Assembly (NCBI GenBank): GCA_963674685.2
Contig: CAXXWT010000003.1
Span: 372,001 to 436,000 of the forward strand
DNA length: 64,000 bases
Origin: G963674685 sp963674685
GTDB taxonomy: Bacteria > Lernaellota > Lernaellaia > JACKCT01
Direction: 5' to 3'
Below the pieces are notes generated by a model. It saw only the letters and a program-made list of their open reading frames with translations. It was not told where the DNA came from and searched no databases. This document shows, piece after piece, positions 50,401 through 59,064 of this stretch. The position numbers and the translations under genes were made by a program. Numbering within the stretch: position 1 is the stretch's first letter; each line of letters starts with the position of its first letter.

Positions 50401-52344
50401 GGCACGGAGAGCGTTGAGGACCGTCCAGACAACCGCGAATCGCTTGTTGTCATCCAGAGCTTCTTCAGGCGAGATATTAGAAGGAACGACCACCGGGATA
50501 ATGATGTACCCGTATTTCTTGTTTGGGGCACGGCGCATGACGCGACCGACAGACTGGACGACATCCACCTGGGAGTTACGCGCCGAAAGGAACAGTACGG
50601 CATCCAGCGAAGGCACATCAACACCCTCGGAAAGGCACCGGACGTTATTCAGGATTCTACATTCGTTCCCTGAAGGCGGTGCTGATTTGAGCCACTCCAG
50701 TTTCTGGTCGCGTATCGCGCTGGGCATGGTGCCGTCAACATGTTGAGCGTCGATGTTGACAACCGTCTCGCGGTCTTTGGGGGCGAGGCTTTCGTAGTAG
50801 GCATCTTTGTAGGTATTGAAAATGGTCGTTATCTGCTTGGAAATTTTGATGCTTTGACAAAAGGCGACTGCGCAGCGCATTGGCTCCGGATCGGTGGATT
50901 TAAGCAGATCAGCGTCAAGCAGCATCCGCTTTGAAAGCGCATTGATACAGCCAATGAGTTTCGAGGCATCGTCCGTGTTGATTTCCGTGCTGCCGCTGGC
51001 GATTGCCTTCTGGATAGCCGGCGGGATCTGATCGTCACGCAAAGTCAGTACAAGCACCTTGTAATCTGAAAGCAGGTTTCTATCGACCGACTCCCCGAAA
51101 CCGATCCGGTAGAATTCCTCGCCGTAGGTGGCCGGATCGTCCATGGAGCAGAGAATCGCGTCGGCTTCCTTTGCCTTGCTCTTGCTGTCATCGCTGTAGA
51201 GCTTGGGCGTTGCCGTCATGTAAATTCGTTTTTTGGCTTGAATTACATCATCGTCATGGACCTTGACGAAGTGGGACTCGTCTTCTCCAGACAAGGTAAC
51301 GCCGGTTGTCCGGTGGGCTTCGTCGCAGATAACAAGGTCAAAGACGCAGCGGGAAGGTTTTTTCTTATTGAGAGCCTTCTGCGCTTTTGAAACGACCTTG
51401 ATAGACTGATAGGTCGAAAAGAAGACCGTCATGCCCTTCTTGGATGTTTGCTCGATATTTTCGAACTGGCTCACGATGGATTTGACATCGGTAGATGCGG
51501 GAAGCGCAATATCCTCGATGGTAAAGCCGCCAATATCCTCATTCCTGGTGCGTTGCTGACTCACACCGGTATCCGAACAGATGCAGATGGCATTCAGCGG
51601 ATCATCAGCTTCGGCGCTCCATTCACGAAGGGTTTGCCCCAGGAGGGATATGGAGGGAACCAAAAAGAGGATATTCCCCTTACCCTTTGTTTCATGCTCC
51701 GCGATTTTCAGGGAAGTGTAGGTCTTGCCCGTACCGCAAGCCATGATCATCTTGCCGCGTTTTTCAGTCTTGAAATGCTCATGGGCGTTCTCAAGGGCGG
51801 TCTTCTGATGATCCATTATCTTTTTCTTGGGCAGGAGAGATTGATTACCAGACAGCCCCTCTTCCAGTTTTTCCCATTTAACGGGCGCTTGCCGTAGATC
51901 CGTAAGACTGATTTTGAAGACAGGTGGATTCTGTCCGCGAATCGTAAGTTCGGCCTGGCTGTTCCAGTTGTTGGTCGTGGAGATCCATAGCCGGTGGGCA
52001 AACCGAACGCTTTTCAGACTTTCATCCCGAAAGCTCTTCCCCGAAGTGGCCAGGAAGCTGTCCACGGCTGGCTTGTCTATGGTCGCATCTTCTGCGAAGC
52101 ATTTACACTGAATCGCTGTGTAATCGCCGACCTTATCTTTGGCCACGAGGTCGATGCCGGTATCCTTGCCGCCGAAATCCTTGCGAAACGGGAAATCACT
52201 CCAAAGCCAGACATTGGTGAAGTAGTTCGCGTAGAGCTTGTCCGTCATCAGATACAGGCGCATCAGGCGTTCAAATCGAGCGCCTTTATCGCGTTCTGAG
52301 AACGATACTTTCCGATATTTTGCTAGGACTTCATCAAACAGCAT
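47473..52344 (-). CDS. Type ISP single-chain restriction-modification enzyme
   Basis: A 1,623-residue protein combining all activities of LlaGI-type systems. An Mrr-like nuclease comes first (GKDTGIDLVAK with Asp65, and QCKC with Lys81). A superfamily 2 translocase follows, with ACGTGKT at ~202-208, DEAH at 341-344 and SVGRVMRRAPN. An N6-adenine methylase has ILDPFTGTGTF near residue 915 and NPPY near 1024. The C-terminal ~500 residues should recognise the DNA target. It methylates one strand of an asymmetric site and cuts unmodified invaders. The ATG lies two bases after the RhuM-like fragment's stop. Confidence 0.93.
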   Translation of the reverse strand: MLFDEVLAKYRKVSFSERDKGARFERLMRLYLMTDKLYANYFTNVWLWSDFPFRKDFGGKDTGIDLVAKDKVGDYTAIQCKCFAEDATIDKPAVDSFLATSGKSFRDESLKSVRFAHRLWISTTNNWNSQAELTIRGQNPPVFKISLTDLRQAPVKWEKLEEGLSGNQSLLPKKKIMDHQKTALENAHEHFKTEKRGKMIMACGTGKTYTSLKIAEHETKGKGNILFLVPSISLLGQTLREWSAEADDPLNAICICSDTGVSQQRTRNEDIGGFTIEDIALPASTDVKSIVSQFENIEQTSKKGMTVFFSTYQSIKVVSKAQKALNKKKPSRCVFDLVICDEAHRTTGVTLSGEDESHFVKVHDDDVIQAKKRIYMTATPKLYSDDSKSKAKEADAILCSMDDPATYGEEFYRIGFGESVDRNLLSDYKVLVLTLRDDQIPPAIQKAIASGSTEINTDDASKLIGCINALSKRMLLDADLLKSTDPEPMRCAVAFCQSIKISKQITTIFNTYKDAYYESLAPKDRETVVNIDAQHVDGTMPSAIRDQKLEWLKSAPPSGNECRILNNVRCLSEGVDVPSLDAVLFLSARNSQVDVVQSVGRVMRRAPNKKYGYIIIPVVVPSNISPEEALDDNKRFAVVWTVLNALRAHDDRFNATVNKIELNKRKPNQILVGGIPDPTRKTGDGKASPGDGATFEKKISEQLALQFGQLQSVIYARMVQKVGSKRYWEQWAKDVALIAENNISRINNLIKTKGPHREAFEEFLSGLRKNINPSIEQQDAVEMLSQHIITRPVFEALFENYSFAKNNPVSVAMQQMIDLLEKQSVDKDMETLDRFYKSVRQRAEGIDNAEGKQRIIIELYDKFFKTAFPMTVEKLGIVYTPVEVVDFIIHSVSDVLKKEFGRSLSDENVHILDPFTGTGTFITRLLQSGLISQKALKRKYEKELHANEIVLLAYYIASINIENVYHDLISNGKKYQPFDGICLTDTFQLGEDNDNDHLFSNMFPQNSDRVIAQRNAPIRIIISNPPYSVGQKSANDIAQNQPYSKLERRIAETYTTESKASSLKALYDSYIKAFRWSSDRLDPANGGIIAFVCNGTWLDGSGMDGFRKCLEREFSTIYVFNLRGNCRTQGDLRRREAGNVFGLGSRAPISITLLVKKPHLDVNKTTILYRNIGDYINREEKLKIVSDYGTIANPQINLKKISPNVHGDWLNQRHEIYETFIPLNPSKKYSSEKAFFVTYSLGLASGRDSWVYNFSENILIHNMKQTIQFFNEQSQEYKRKVKYKTMASVDSFIDTNPKKIGWNHNLKTDVKNGKLHKFDPKEIVDGLYRPYCRNKIYFNRAFNARMYQNKKIFPSPNENNVVICVSGIGGNKEFSTIISSALPDLQVVVNGQCFPLYYYEKTEQEQASLFDRSQDEYIRRDGVTDFIHKQARMIYGPKVTKEDIFYYVYGLLHSPDYRTRYSADLKKMLPRIPLVDEPKMFWAFSKAGRDLAQWHLNYETVDPYPAKVKKGSDNFIVDKMRFAKKGKEVDKSTIIYNSAITVSGIPSEAYDYVVNGKSAIEWIMERYAVTMHKESGIRNDPNDWAKEQGEPRYILDLLMRVIRVSLETVKIVEKLPPLPDFSN

Positions 52345-52346
52345 AG

Positions 52347-52679
52347 CTAATTTCCTCGCTTCTTAGAAAATCCTCGCACAGGTAGTAATGAGGTTCCAAT
52401 CGGGCAACCCGCACTTCGGGCGCCCTCCTGTCGAACTGTTAAGTAATCCTTAACAGTTGCCGTCTCCTCCAATTCGCCTTCTTTCAGGATGTTCCGGATA
52501 TGAATATTGATATTGGGGACCGTGGTCTGAAACAGTTCCGCAAGCCCAATCTGGGTCAGCCAGACGGTTTCAGCCTCCACCCGAACCTGGATGCGGTTCC
52601 GACCGTCCTCACCCCGGTAAATGACGATTTCCAAACTCTGCTTTTTCGGCGGCTTGACCTTTTCACCGAAATTGTTCAC
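52347..52679 (-). pseudogene. Truncated RhuM-family gene
   Basis: The first ~85 residues match the N-terminal part of RhuM/virulence-type proteins: LEIVIYRGEDGRNRIQVRVE, TVWLTQIGLAELFQTTVPNI, ETATVKDYLTVRQEGAR. After that the frame gives unrelated residues and stops, while the next frame reads EVRVARLEPHYYL, similar to the expected continuation, so a frameshift near 52,430 followed by loss of the rest is likely. The start is probably GTG 52679, which overlaps the Xre stop codon (GTGA). Confidence 0.6.
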
Positions 52680-52900
52680 GGGCGATCCTCCAACCGAAGC
52701 TTTCCTTGTTTGATCATTTTGGCGCAATAAGAGTCGAACAGGTTCTTAGCCATCTTCGACGGCTTGTACTGGCCGTTTTCCCAGCGGTTCACCGTCGCGT
52801 AGCTCACTCCCAGTTCTTGGGCAAAATCCTCCTGAGTGAGACCGAGTTTCGCTCGAACTTCTTTCACCAGGACTTGGAAATCCAGATCGTCAACGGGCAT
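52676..52900 (-). CDS. Xre-family transcriptional regulator
   Basis: A 74-residue Cro/C1-type helix-turn-helix protein. The start is MPVDDLDF at 52900, with AAGGTGGG upstream; a TTG at 52924 is the longer option. The recognition region is LTQEDFAQELGVSYATVNRW followed by ENGQYKP. As the first gene of the operon with the type ISP enzyme, it probably times restriction expression, like the controller proteins of other R-M systems. A palindrome at the promoter start is a candidate site. Confidence 0.88.
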   Translation of the reverse strand: MPVDDLDFQVLVKEVRAKLGLTQEDFAQELGVSYATVNRWENGQYKPSKMAKNLFDSYCAKMIKQGKLRLEDRP

Positions 52901-52932
52901 CTTCCCACCTTCGCATTGATTCAAATACGGTT

Positions 52933-52976
52933 CGCCAGATAATAGGCGAGTATAGCAGGTGTTATGTTAAGCGCAA
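52933..52976 (-). promoter_or_regulatory. Promoter and operator of the Xre/type ISP operon
   Basis: Minus-strand TTGCGC (52976-52971), spacer 16, TATACT (52954-52949). Immediately downstream is CGCC-TATTATCT-GGCG (52948-52933), an inverted repeat covering the likely start site, suited to an Xre repressor. Confidence 0.55.
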
Positions 52977-53020
52977 GAGAAAAGAACAGGGACCGACTCA
53001 GAGAAACGAACGGCCGTAGA

Positions 53021-53878
53021 TTAAGAATCCGGGGGTTTCTCGCGTATTTGGGCAACAACCTTACGATACGAACGCAGGGCAGCCTCGGTTTGTAGCCCGA
53101 ATATGTGGGGACGCATATCCGGCAAGCCGACTTGACCGCTCAGTCCCTTCGTGAACAGAGCATATGTTTTTACTCGAATATCCCTTGGAGAGATGCCATC
53201 CAGAAAAACAATCCATTTGCGCAGGGGATCAAGGTAATCGCCGTCCAGCTTTTAATCTCCGCGCATCCAGTCATCAAAGAGGTTCGCAAACAACTCCGAC
53301 GCGAAGGGGTGCCATTGTATGACAAGCGCCTCCGCATCTTGTTTCGAGAGTAAATCGGCCTTGTCGATCTCAAAGAAATGAGAAAACCACTTGGTTGAGA
53401 ATGTCAGGATATCATCTTCACCAGACCAAGTGAGATCGACATGATGCCCCCACTCATGAAACAACGTGGTCGCGCCAGGAGTAAAGATAAAAGGCATCGA
53501 AGGCGGTTCGATTCCTCGTTCTTTCAATGTCGCAATGACCGTCTGGCCGTAAGGATATGTCGGAAAAACATATTTCCCGTCCACAGGTGGGTCGCCGAAT
53601 TTCCAACCCCGTTTTGTTTTAATGATCACGACCAAAGAATCAGCATAGCCCTTCGACGAAAGGCGTTTCAACGCCCGTTTGAATTCACTCGAAACCGGAG
53701 CGGCACAAAGAACTTGGAAGCCGTGAATATCTTTTATTGGGTTGGAGAAACGATCTTCCATGATGAATGAAATTATACGTTCCAGAAGAATGCCGCAACA
53801 ATTTTCGGGAATATTTTTAATTGCCGGATTCAGCCGCGCAATTTCTTGATCCAATCGTAGGCTGTGTAGCCAGGACAT
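53021..53878 (-). pseudogene. HExxH metalloprotease-like gene with an in-frame stop
   Basis: Residues 1-208 (53878-53255) include TTLFHEWGHHVDLTW, an HExxH zinc site (His-Glu-Trp-Gly-His), and a later acidic helix ASELFANLFDDWM. A TAA at 53252-53254 then interrupts. The same frame stays open for 76 more codons (KLDGDYLDPLRKWIVFLDGI, YALFTKGLSGQVGLPDMRPH) to TAA 53021, with no start codon for a separate gene. The stop looks like a nonsense mutation, or the two parts are one gene read through. It lies beyond the phage lysis genes; the first 48 bases overlap the amidase, so a start at 53761 (MEDRF) is possible. Confidence 0.6.
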
Positions 53879-54357
53879 GCGGCCTTGCCGTAGTCCGCGT
53901 GGCCCGCGAACACTTCCGTCCCCAGTCCCAGCGTGACCATCAGGTAATCAGCCAGCACGAAAAACGCCCGCTCCTGCTCGACCGTAGGCTCATCGCCATC
54001 GTGCCCCGGTCCGGCGAAATTGCCGACCAGCATGATGCCGATGGAGTGCGTGTTCTGCCCCCGGCAGTGCCAAACCACATCAGTCAGATCATTGACCAGG
54101 TAGATCGAGCCATCGTCATCAAGGCAGTAGTGATAGCAGATATGCGGGCATCCACGCTCCGAAATGTGGTTGCCGGGAGTGATGTGGTACCGGTTGATAC
54201 CAAACACATCCCGGTTGCCGGACGTGTCGGCATGACCGAGGCTCTGGTGCAGAATCACTTTGTCGATAGATTCGATGCTCCTGCGGCCCGGCCAGCGCGG
54301 TCGATCCGGATGCCAGGGCAGCTGATCCCGCAGGTCGATGATTTCCAATCGGCTCAT
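53830..54357 (-). CDS. Phage N-acetylmuramoyl-L-alanine amidase (endolysin)
   Basis: A 175-residue peptidoglycan amidase of the amidase_2/PGRP type. The start is MSRLEIIDLR at 54357, overlapping the holin gene stop (ATGA). Zinc ligands are expected in VILHQSLG, CHYCLDDDGSIYLVNDLTDV (with VWHCRGQN), and the late AGHADYGKAACPGYTAYDWI. It cuts the stem peptide from the glycan to release phage or tailocin particles. It follows the holin-like gene as in many lysis cassettes. Confidence 0.85.
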   Translation of the reverse strand: MSRLEIIDLRDQLPWHPDRPRWPGRRSIESIDKVILHQSLGHADTSGNRDVFGINRYHITPGNHISERGCPHICYHYCLDDDGSIYLVNDLTDVVWHCRGQNTHSIGIMLVGNFAGPGHDGDEPTVEQERAFFVLADYLMVTLGLGTEVFAGHADYGKAACPGYTAYDWIKKLRG

Positions 54358-54638
54358 CCGTCTCTCTCCCGCAAGCACGCATTGCCGATTTCACGCAACT
54401 TTGCGTGGACGAACTCCTGATCATCAGAATAAGCGCAGTTCTCGCTTTCGACATGTTCTTCAATGCTGCGAAGCATCTCCTCGGCGCGCTCCTTCCACTG
54501 GCGATCATTGCCAAGAACGATTTTCAGCAATTCATCGTTCTTTTTCGTTATCCACCTAATGATAAAGGTAAACATCGCGCCGTACCCGGCCATAGCTCCG
54601 GCGACGATTCCGATCATTTCCTGGTAATGACTTTCCAC
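54354..54638 (-). CDS. Holin-like small membrane protein
   Basis: A 94-residue protein. One membrane helix near the N-terminus (IGIVAGAMAGYGAMFTFIIR) is followed by a charged helical tail (NDRQWKERAEEMLRSIEEHV). The layout and position directly before the amidase match phage holin or XhlA-type proteins, but there is no sequence signature that proves it. Confidence 0.6.
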   Translation of the reverse strand: MESHYQEMIGIVAGAMAGYGAMFTFIIRWITKKNDELLKIVLGNDRQWKERAEEMLRSIEEHVESENCAYSDDQEFVHAKLREIGNACLRERDG

Positions 54639-54656
54639 GTTCGTCCTCCTTATCGA

Positions 54657-56258
54657 TCAGACCGGCTCGATCTGAAGTTCCAATTGAAATCCGTCGTAAA
54701 CGTGCAGATCGTGATCACTGCCCAGTGAATCAACATTTTTCGCCATGACCTTCAAATAGTATGTCTGCTGGCTTCCCGTTGTATTCGAGATGATCGTGTG
54801 ATCCGGGTCGACTTGCCCTGAATTCCCGATGGATTGATATGGCGTTCCACTGGTAAATTGGTCGACAACCAATCTCAAATCTTCGCCAAAGCGCCATCGT
54901 GCACGCTTGAGCACCAGCTTGAATTGGTTTCCCAGCACCAGGGTCGTTGTATAAATCGTGACTTCGTTTTGTCCTGGAATGGTCGAATCGTATGCACTTG
55001 CGCTGACCTGGAAGTAGCTCGCCTTGTCGTAGGTCACAACGCCCGGATAAAGATTGACGTTCCTGACCCCGCTATCCGCAATTTTCTCCGAAGTGATGTT
55101 TCCATTTTTCACTTTATTCGTTGAAACGGCGCGCATGGAATCAATGGAGGGACTGCCGGAAAGTTTGTCCTCACTCACGGCCAGGTCGGACAGGTTGTTT
55201 TCCCACACGGCCCCATCGGCAATCTTGGCATGTGTGACAGCATCATTTGCGATCTGCGCGGTATCGACGGTATCGCTCTTAAGCGTGCCGTCGTCAGCCA
55301 GGGACACGTCCAGGCGCTCGTCGACCGATGCTTTGCTGCCGCGCGCCCCCTCCACTTCATCCATGACCAGGTCCAGGAGACCCACACGCTTGTAGCTCCC
55401 ATCATTTTCGAGTGAAACGCCGATCCGGTCGTCTAGACTTCCCATGGAGCCGCGGGCCTGTTCGACTTCATCCATGACCTGATCGAGAATGCCGACGCGT
55501 TTGTAGGCGCCGTCATCCCCCAGAGACACATCGAGCCGGGCGTCGAGCGAGGCCATGATGCCCCGTGCGGCAATGACCTCTTGGGCAAGCTCCACAAATT
55601 CCGTGAAACCGTCCGGCGTCAGTTCCATCGCGCGGGTCCAGACGATTGGATCCCCGTCAGCCACGCTTCCTGGATGAAAAAACACTCGCGTCCCTGCCGA
55701 AAGATTTAAGGCGGAAAATGCAGTGGGCATGATGGAGATGAGCATGGCCATCTTTGCGCCGAAGCGAATGCGCCATGTATCGCCGGCATCGTCCCAGAAG
55801 CAGTTGTACTTTAGGTGAGTGATGAAATTGACTATCTCGAAATACTGCGTCTCCCCCGCCGGAATACGACAGTACGCAAGAGGAACGCAGTTTTCTGGAA
55901 CATCCGGCAATGCGGGATCGGCGCCCGGCGTCCCCTGTAAGATGTAGTATTCAGCCACGGGGGGCGGAGTAGAACGCAAGTACCGATGTTCGCAAACCAC
56001 AAGGTCCCATCTCGGGTCGGCAGAAGTGTTTTCCGGGATGTCGCAGACATCAATCAGGGACTCCGTTTCTTCAACCCGGCAATAATCGTTGGTGACAAGC
56101 ACGCCCGGACGGATCGTAATCGTCGTTTGCGGCGGATCTGTGCCGAGAGTGACTTCGAATCCCTGCTTCACGCCGGGCTCGATGATCCCTTCCCACCGGT
56201 GGTTCATGAGTTCGGTATCTTCTGGATCGCGGTATTGAAAGCTGATTTTCTGGGTCAT
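54657..56258 (-). CDS. Phage tail-fibre-like protein with internal repeats
   Basis: A 533-residue protein starting at MTQKISFQY, overlapping the previous stop (ATGA). The N-terminal ~190 residues are a baseplate-attachment-type domain. The middle (~215-340) has three imperfect ~36-residue repeats of the form ARGSMGSLDDRIGVSL-DDG-YKRVGLLDLVMDEVE. It is followed by an ANDAVTHAKIADGAV shaft-like stretch seen in trimeric fibres. The C-terminal ~110 residues would be the receptor-binding tip. Confidence 0.7.
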   Translation of the reverse strand: MTQKISFQYRDPEDTELMNHRWEGIIEPGVKQGFEVTLGTDPPQTTITIRPGVLVTNDYCRVEETESLIDVCDIPENTSADPRWDLVVCEHRYLRSTPPPVAEYYILQGTPGADPALPDVPENCVPLAYCRIPAGETQYFEIVNFITHLKYNCFWDDAGDTWRIRFGAKMAMLISIMPTAFSALNLSAGTRVFFHPGSVADGDPIVWTRAMELTPDGFTEFVELAQEVIAARGIMASLDARLDVSLGDDGAYKRVGILDQVMDEVEQARGSMGSLDDRIGVSLENDGSYKRVGLLDLVMDEVEGARGSKASVDERLDVSLADDGTLKSDTVDTAQIANDAVTHAKIADGAVWENNLSDLAVSEDKLSGSPSIDSMRAVSTNKVKNGNITSEKIADSGVRNVNLYPGVVTYDKASYFQVSASAYDSTIPGQNEVTIYTTTLVLGNQFKLVLKRARWRFGEDLRLVVDQFTSGTPYQSIGNSGQVDPDHTIISNTTGSQQTYYLKVMAKNVDSLGSDHDLHVYDGFQLELQIEPV

Positions 56259-56833
56259 GGCAAATTCCATCCGTCAAAGGCGTTCGCCTGGTCAAAATTT
56301 TCACCGTCGTCATAAACGTCCAATTGCAGTTCGATCTGGTACACGGCGCGTGTGTGCGCCGGGCGATTGCGGTCCACCTCGCGGTAGAGTTCGTCCTGGG
56401 TGACGGTTATCGGGTTTCCCGCATCCCAAAGCCGCACGATGAATTCCGCCCAGTAACGCCGCGTAATCGTCCAAGCCTCGACCACCTCCGCGCCGAAGCC
56501 CATGTCGATGAGCATCTGCAGCATGTGAGGCTTGGTGCCGACCTTTTGCTTGCGTGCGGCCGCCTGGAAGATGCGCTGCCGATAGGCGGTATCCGTTTCG
56601 CTCTCGAAGCGCCGTGTTTCGCGCTCCTCGCCCAAGGCATCGAGGTGTTCGCCCTCTGCGATTTCGATGGCGTGCTGAGAGCGCATGGTGACAATCTCGC
56701 TCTTGGAGGCGTCGAGCGTCTCGCCCTGAATGTTGACGAGGTTCCAGGTCGTGGACCCGGCGGGATCAACTGCGCCCTTCTTTTTCAGAAAAGCCGGAAG
56801 CAACCACCAGATGTATTTTCCAATCGTGCTCAT
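56255..56833 (-). CDS. Phage tail protein I-like (gpI) baseplate protein
   Basis: A 192-residue protein directly after baseplate J, the usual place of gpI. EGEHLDALGEERETRRFESE, TDTAYRQRIFQAAARKQKVG and the C-terminal half fit tail protein I/YmfQ-like baseplate proteins that join fibre and baseplate. It overlaps both neighbours by four bases. Confidence 0.7.
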   Translation of the reverse strand: MSTIGKYIWWLLPAFLKKKGAVDPAGSTTWNLVNIQGETLDASKSEIVTMRSQHAIEIAEGEHLDALGEERETRRFESETDTAYRQRIFQAAARKQKVGTKPHMLQMLIDMGFGAEVVEAWTITRRYWAEFIVRLWDAGNPITVTQDELYREVDRNRPAHTRAVYQIELQLDVYDDGENFDQANAFDGWNLP

Positions 56834-57957
56834 ACGGCGCTCTCGAATGAAATGGTGAGTGAATCGAGGACCGGCAATTCGTCGGTATCAATGTCGATGT
56901 CCTGTGATGGAGAAGAGAAGCGAAGGTCGTACACGCCGTCCACGCTCATGACGATTTCCACGAGTTGATGGAAAATGACCTTTTGCCCTACGCCCAGCGG
57001 CTCGATCCACGAGTAATCCGGATCGCCCATGGGATTAAAATAGGCTTCGATACGCTTTCGGACTTCGGCTTCGATTTCGGCGGTGACCGCATACCGCTTC
57101 GGCGTTATCGCCAGGTCAATTGCCACATCCATCGAATCGGGGGCGAGCACCAGGGCGTCGGAGCACAGAGGGCGGTTCTCATCGATTATGGCCTGCACGT
57201 CCACAATCAAGGATGGCGACGGCATGCCGCCTGCGCCGAGGATGTAGATATTGACGGTGCCCTGGCCACGCGGCTGGTGCCCGTTGACGAATGCGCTGGT
57301 AACTCTTGAATCGGAAAGTGCCCAGGAGATGTAGGCTCGTTCCGTGCTTCCCTGGGTGAGTTCTTCCCAAGCGAGAAAAGCACGTTTTCGCAGCGACTCG
57401 TCTGATTCTGCGTCCGTGCCCTCGCTGGTGATCCAATCGGAGCGATTCTCAACACCGTCCACGCCGCGAATGTGCACCGCAGTCTTTTTGATGGAATCTG
57501 GGCCAACGTTGAAAGAGGCGCCTGCAATTTCCGCGATGATACTTGCCGCAATTTCCGATGTGCCGGCGACGAGCACCACTTCGTCCTGAGTTAGATACCG
57601 ATACGCTTTGCCCTCGGAATCTTTTAGGGTCGAAACAATTGTGCCGGCTGGAATAGTGATGTTCTCATCGCGTGGGACTGAGCGCACGAAGTAAACAATG
57701 CCTTCGGTTTTTTCGGATGGGTGTCGTGTGACGCCGAACTCCTTTGCCTTCAGGTCGAGCCAGAATCCTGTGGTTGTGGCAAGAAATCCGGCCTTGAGGC
57801 AGGCGAGCGTCAGGTCGCCCAGGTCCGCGATGGCAGAGCCAAGAATTTCCACGAGCGCGCGGGCGACGGAGCCGACGTTGAAGTTGGTGAGCTTCGTGCG
57901 GGCCGCAATCTTGGCCAGCATGTCAGCGACGATTTGATCGTAGGTGCGAATGATCAT
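56830..57957 (-). CDS. Baseplate J-like protein
   Basis: A 375-residue baseplate wedge protein (gpJ / T4 gp6 type). N-terminal helices are followed by DLKAKEFGVTRHPSEKTEG, the ITIPAGTIVS strand typical of Baseplate_J, and TSEGTDAESDESLRKRAFLA. C-terminal TPKRYAVTAEIEAEVRKRIE is also present. It is an essential part of contractile tails. Confidence 0.9.
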   Translation of the reverse strand: MIIRTYDQIVADMLAKIAARTKLTNFNVGSVARALVEILGSAIADLGDLTLACLKAGFLATTTGFWLDLKAKEFGVTRHPSEKTEGIVYFVRSVPRDENITIPAGTIVSTLKDSEGKAYRYLTQDEVVLVAGTSEIAASIIAEIAGASFNVGPDSIKKTAVHIRGVDGVENRSDWITSEGTDAESDESLRKRAFLAWEELTQGSTERAYISWALSDSRVTSAFVNGHQPRGQGTVNIYILGAGGMPSPSLIVDVQAIIDENRPLCSDALVLAPDSMDVAIDLAITPKRYAVTAEIEAEVRKRIEAYFNPMGDPDYSWIEPLGVGQKVIFHQLVEIVMSVDGVYDLRFSSPSQDIDIDTDELPVLDSLTISFESAV

Positions 57958-59063
57958 CGCGCCGCCTCCCGCGCGAAGATCCGCGACACATCGTCGAGGC
58001 CGTATTGCCAGACGAAGTTGAGCGGCACGATCTGGCCGTCGCTGATGGCGCTGGCAGCGATGGAAACGGAAAGCTCGGTGTCCGAGTATCTCTCCATCTC
58101 GACCTGGACCGTTTCCGGCAGGAGGCGCGGAGCAACCGAAGGATCGTTGATCAGGGCGTCGCGCACGGCGCGTTCGACGTGGCGCACGAAGCCCGCCTTG
58201 TAGCTCTCGCCGAATAGGCGGCCAATGCCTGCGCCGTATTCGGGATGGCCGAACAGGTCGCCGGGCAACGTCTCCAGCAGGTCCGTGATGTCTTGGAGCA
58301 GACAGGCCGAGCCACGGGGCGTCAGCGCCAGATCGCCGGTCACGGATATCGCCAGGTCGCCCTCATCATCGAGAAGAAGGTCACAGCCCAGATTGGGAAA
58401 CCGGTATGCGGCGACAACCGACGCTTCTTCTTCCTCGGTTGTCCCGGCGTTTTCCAAGTAGTCGTCCAGCAACGCCAATACGGGATTACCAGCGCAAAGA
58501 GCGTACAGTTCGAGTTCCACCGGATCGGCGGTCCCAAGATACTGAGAAACTTGTTGAAAACCCTGGCCGTCGTGCAGATCGGCTTCCACGGTCCAGATGT
58601 TGCCGCTATGGGAAAATCGAAATGTTGCGGTCGCCTGATCGATTCCGGATGGCAGCGGCAGCACGCCCATCGTGAAATCATCATGGGTGAAAAGCCATTC
58701 CGGCGTGGGCAGTTCCGGCTCGATGCGCAGGTGAGCTAGAACCAAATCCGACGCGCCGAAACGCCAGAAGCCGATCCTTTCCGGCACATTTCCAGGCGTG
58801 CGAAGCACTACGACCGCCCACCCGAAATTCAGGAATGAGGGGTCGATGGTGATCGTCGCGCCCATTTGCACGGAGACGATAAAATCGCCGGACAGCGCGA
58901 CCCGACGGCGCAGCACCGCGTAACGAGGATCAATGCTTTCGCCGTCGGCGGCGTCAAGACGAAGCCGCTCCGCATCCAGCGAAACCGCATTGCCCCCGGT
59001 AGTAACGATTTCCCAGGCGTCGGCATCAATGACAGGACCGTCAAAATGATCGATGAATCCCAT
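57954..59063 (-). CDS. Fusion of a lectin-like domain to a gp25-like baseplate wedge domain
   Basis: A 369-residue protein; the start is MGFIDHFDGPVIDADAWEIV at 59063, avoiding a 36-codon overlap with the upstream gene. Residues ~1-200 look like a concanavalin/laminin-G-like sandwich (FDGPVIDADAWEIV). Residues ~230-369 look like gpW/gp25 (LLQDITDLLETLPGDLFGHP, RHVERAVRDALINDP). gp25 proteins initiate sheath assembly; the extra N-domain is unusual. Confidence 0.7.
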   Translation of the reverse strand: MGFIDHFDGPVIDADAWEIVTTGGNAVSLDAERLRLDAADGESIDPRYAVLRRRVALSGDFIVSVQMGATITIDPSFLNFGWAVVVLRTPGNVPERIGFWRFGASDLVLAHLRIEPELPTPEWLFTHDDFTMGVLPLPSGIDQATATFRFSHSGNIWTVEADLHDGQGFQQVSQYLGTADPVELELYALCAGNPVLALLDDYLENAGTTEEEEASVVAAYRFPNLGCDLLLDDEGDLAISVTGDLALTPRGSACLLQDITDLLETLPGDLFGHPEYGAGIGRLFGESYKAGFVRHVERAVRDALINDPSVAPRLLPETVQVEMERYSDTELSVSIAASAISDGQIVPLNFVWQYGLDDVSRIFAREAAR

Positions 59064-59064
59064 C

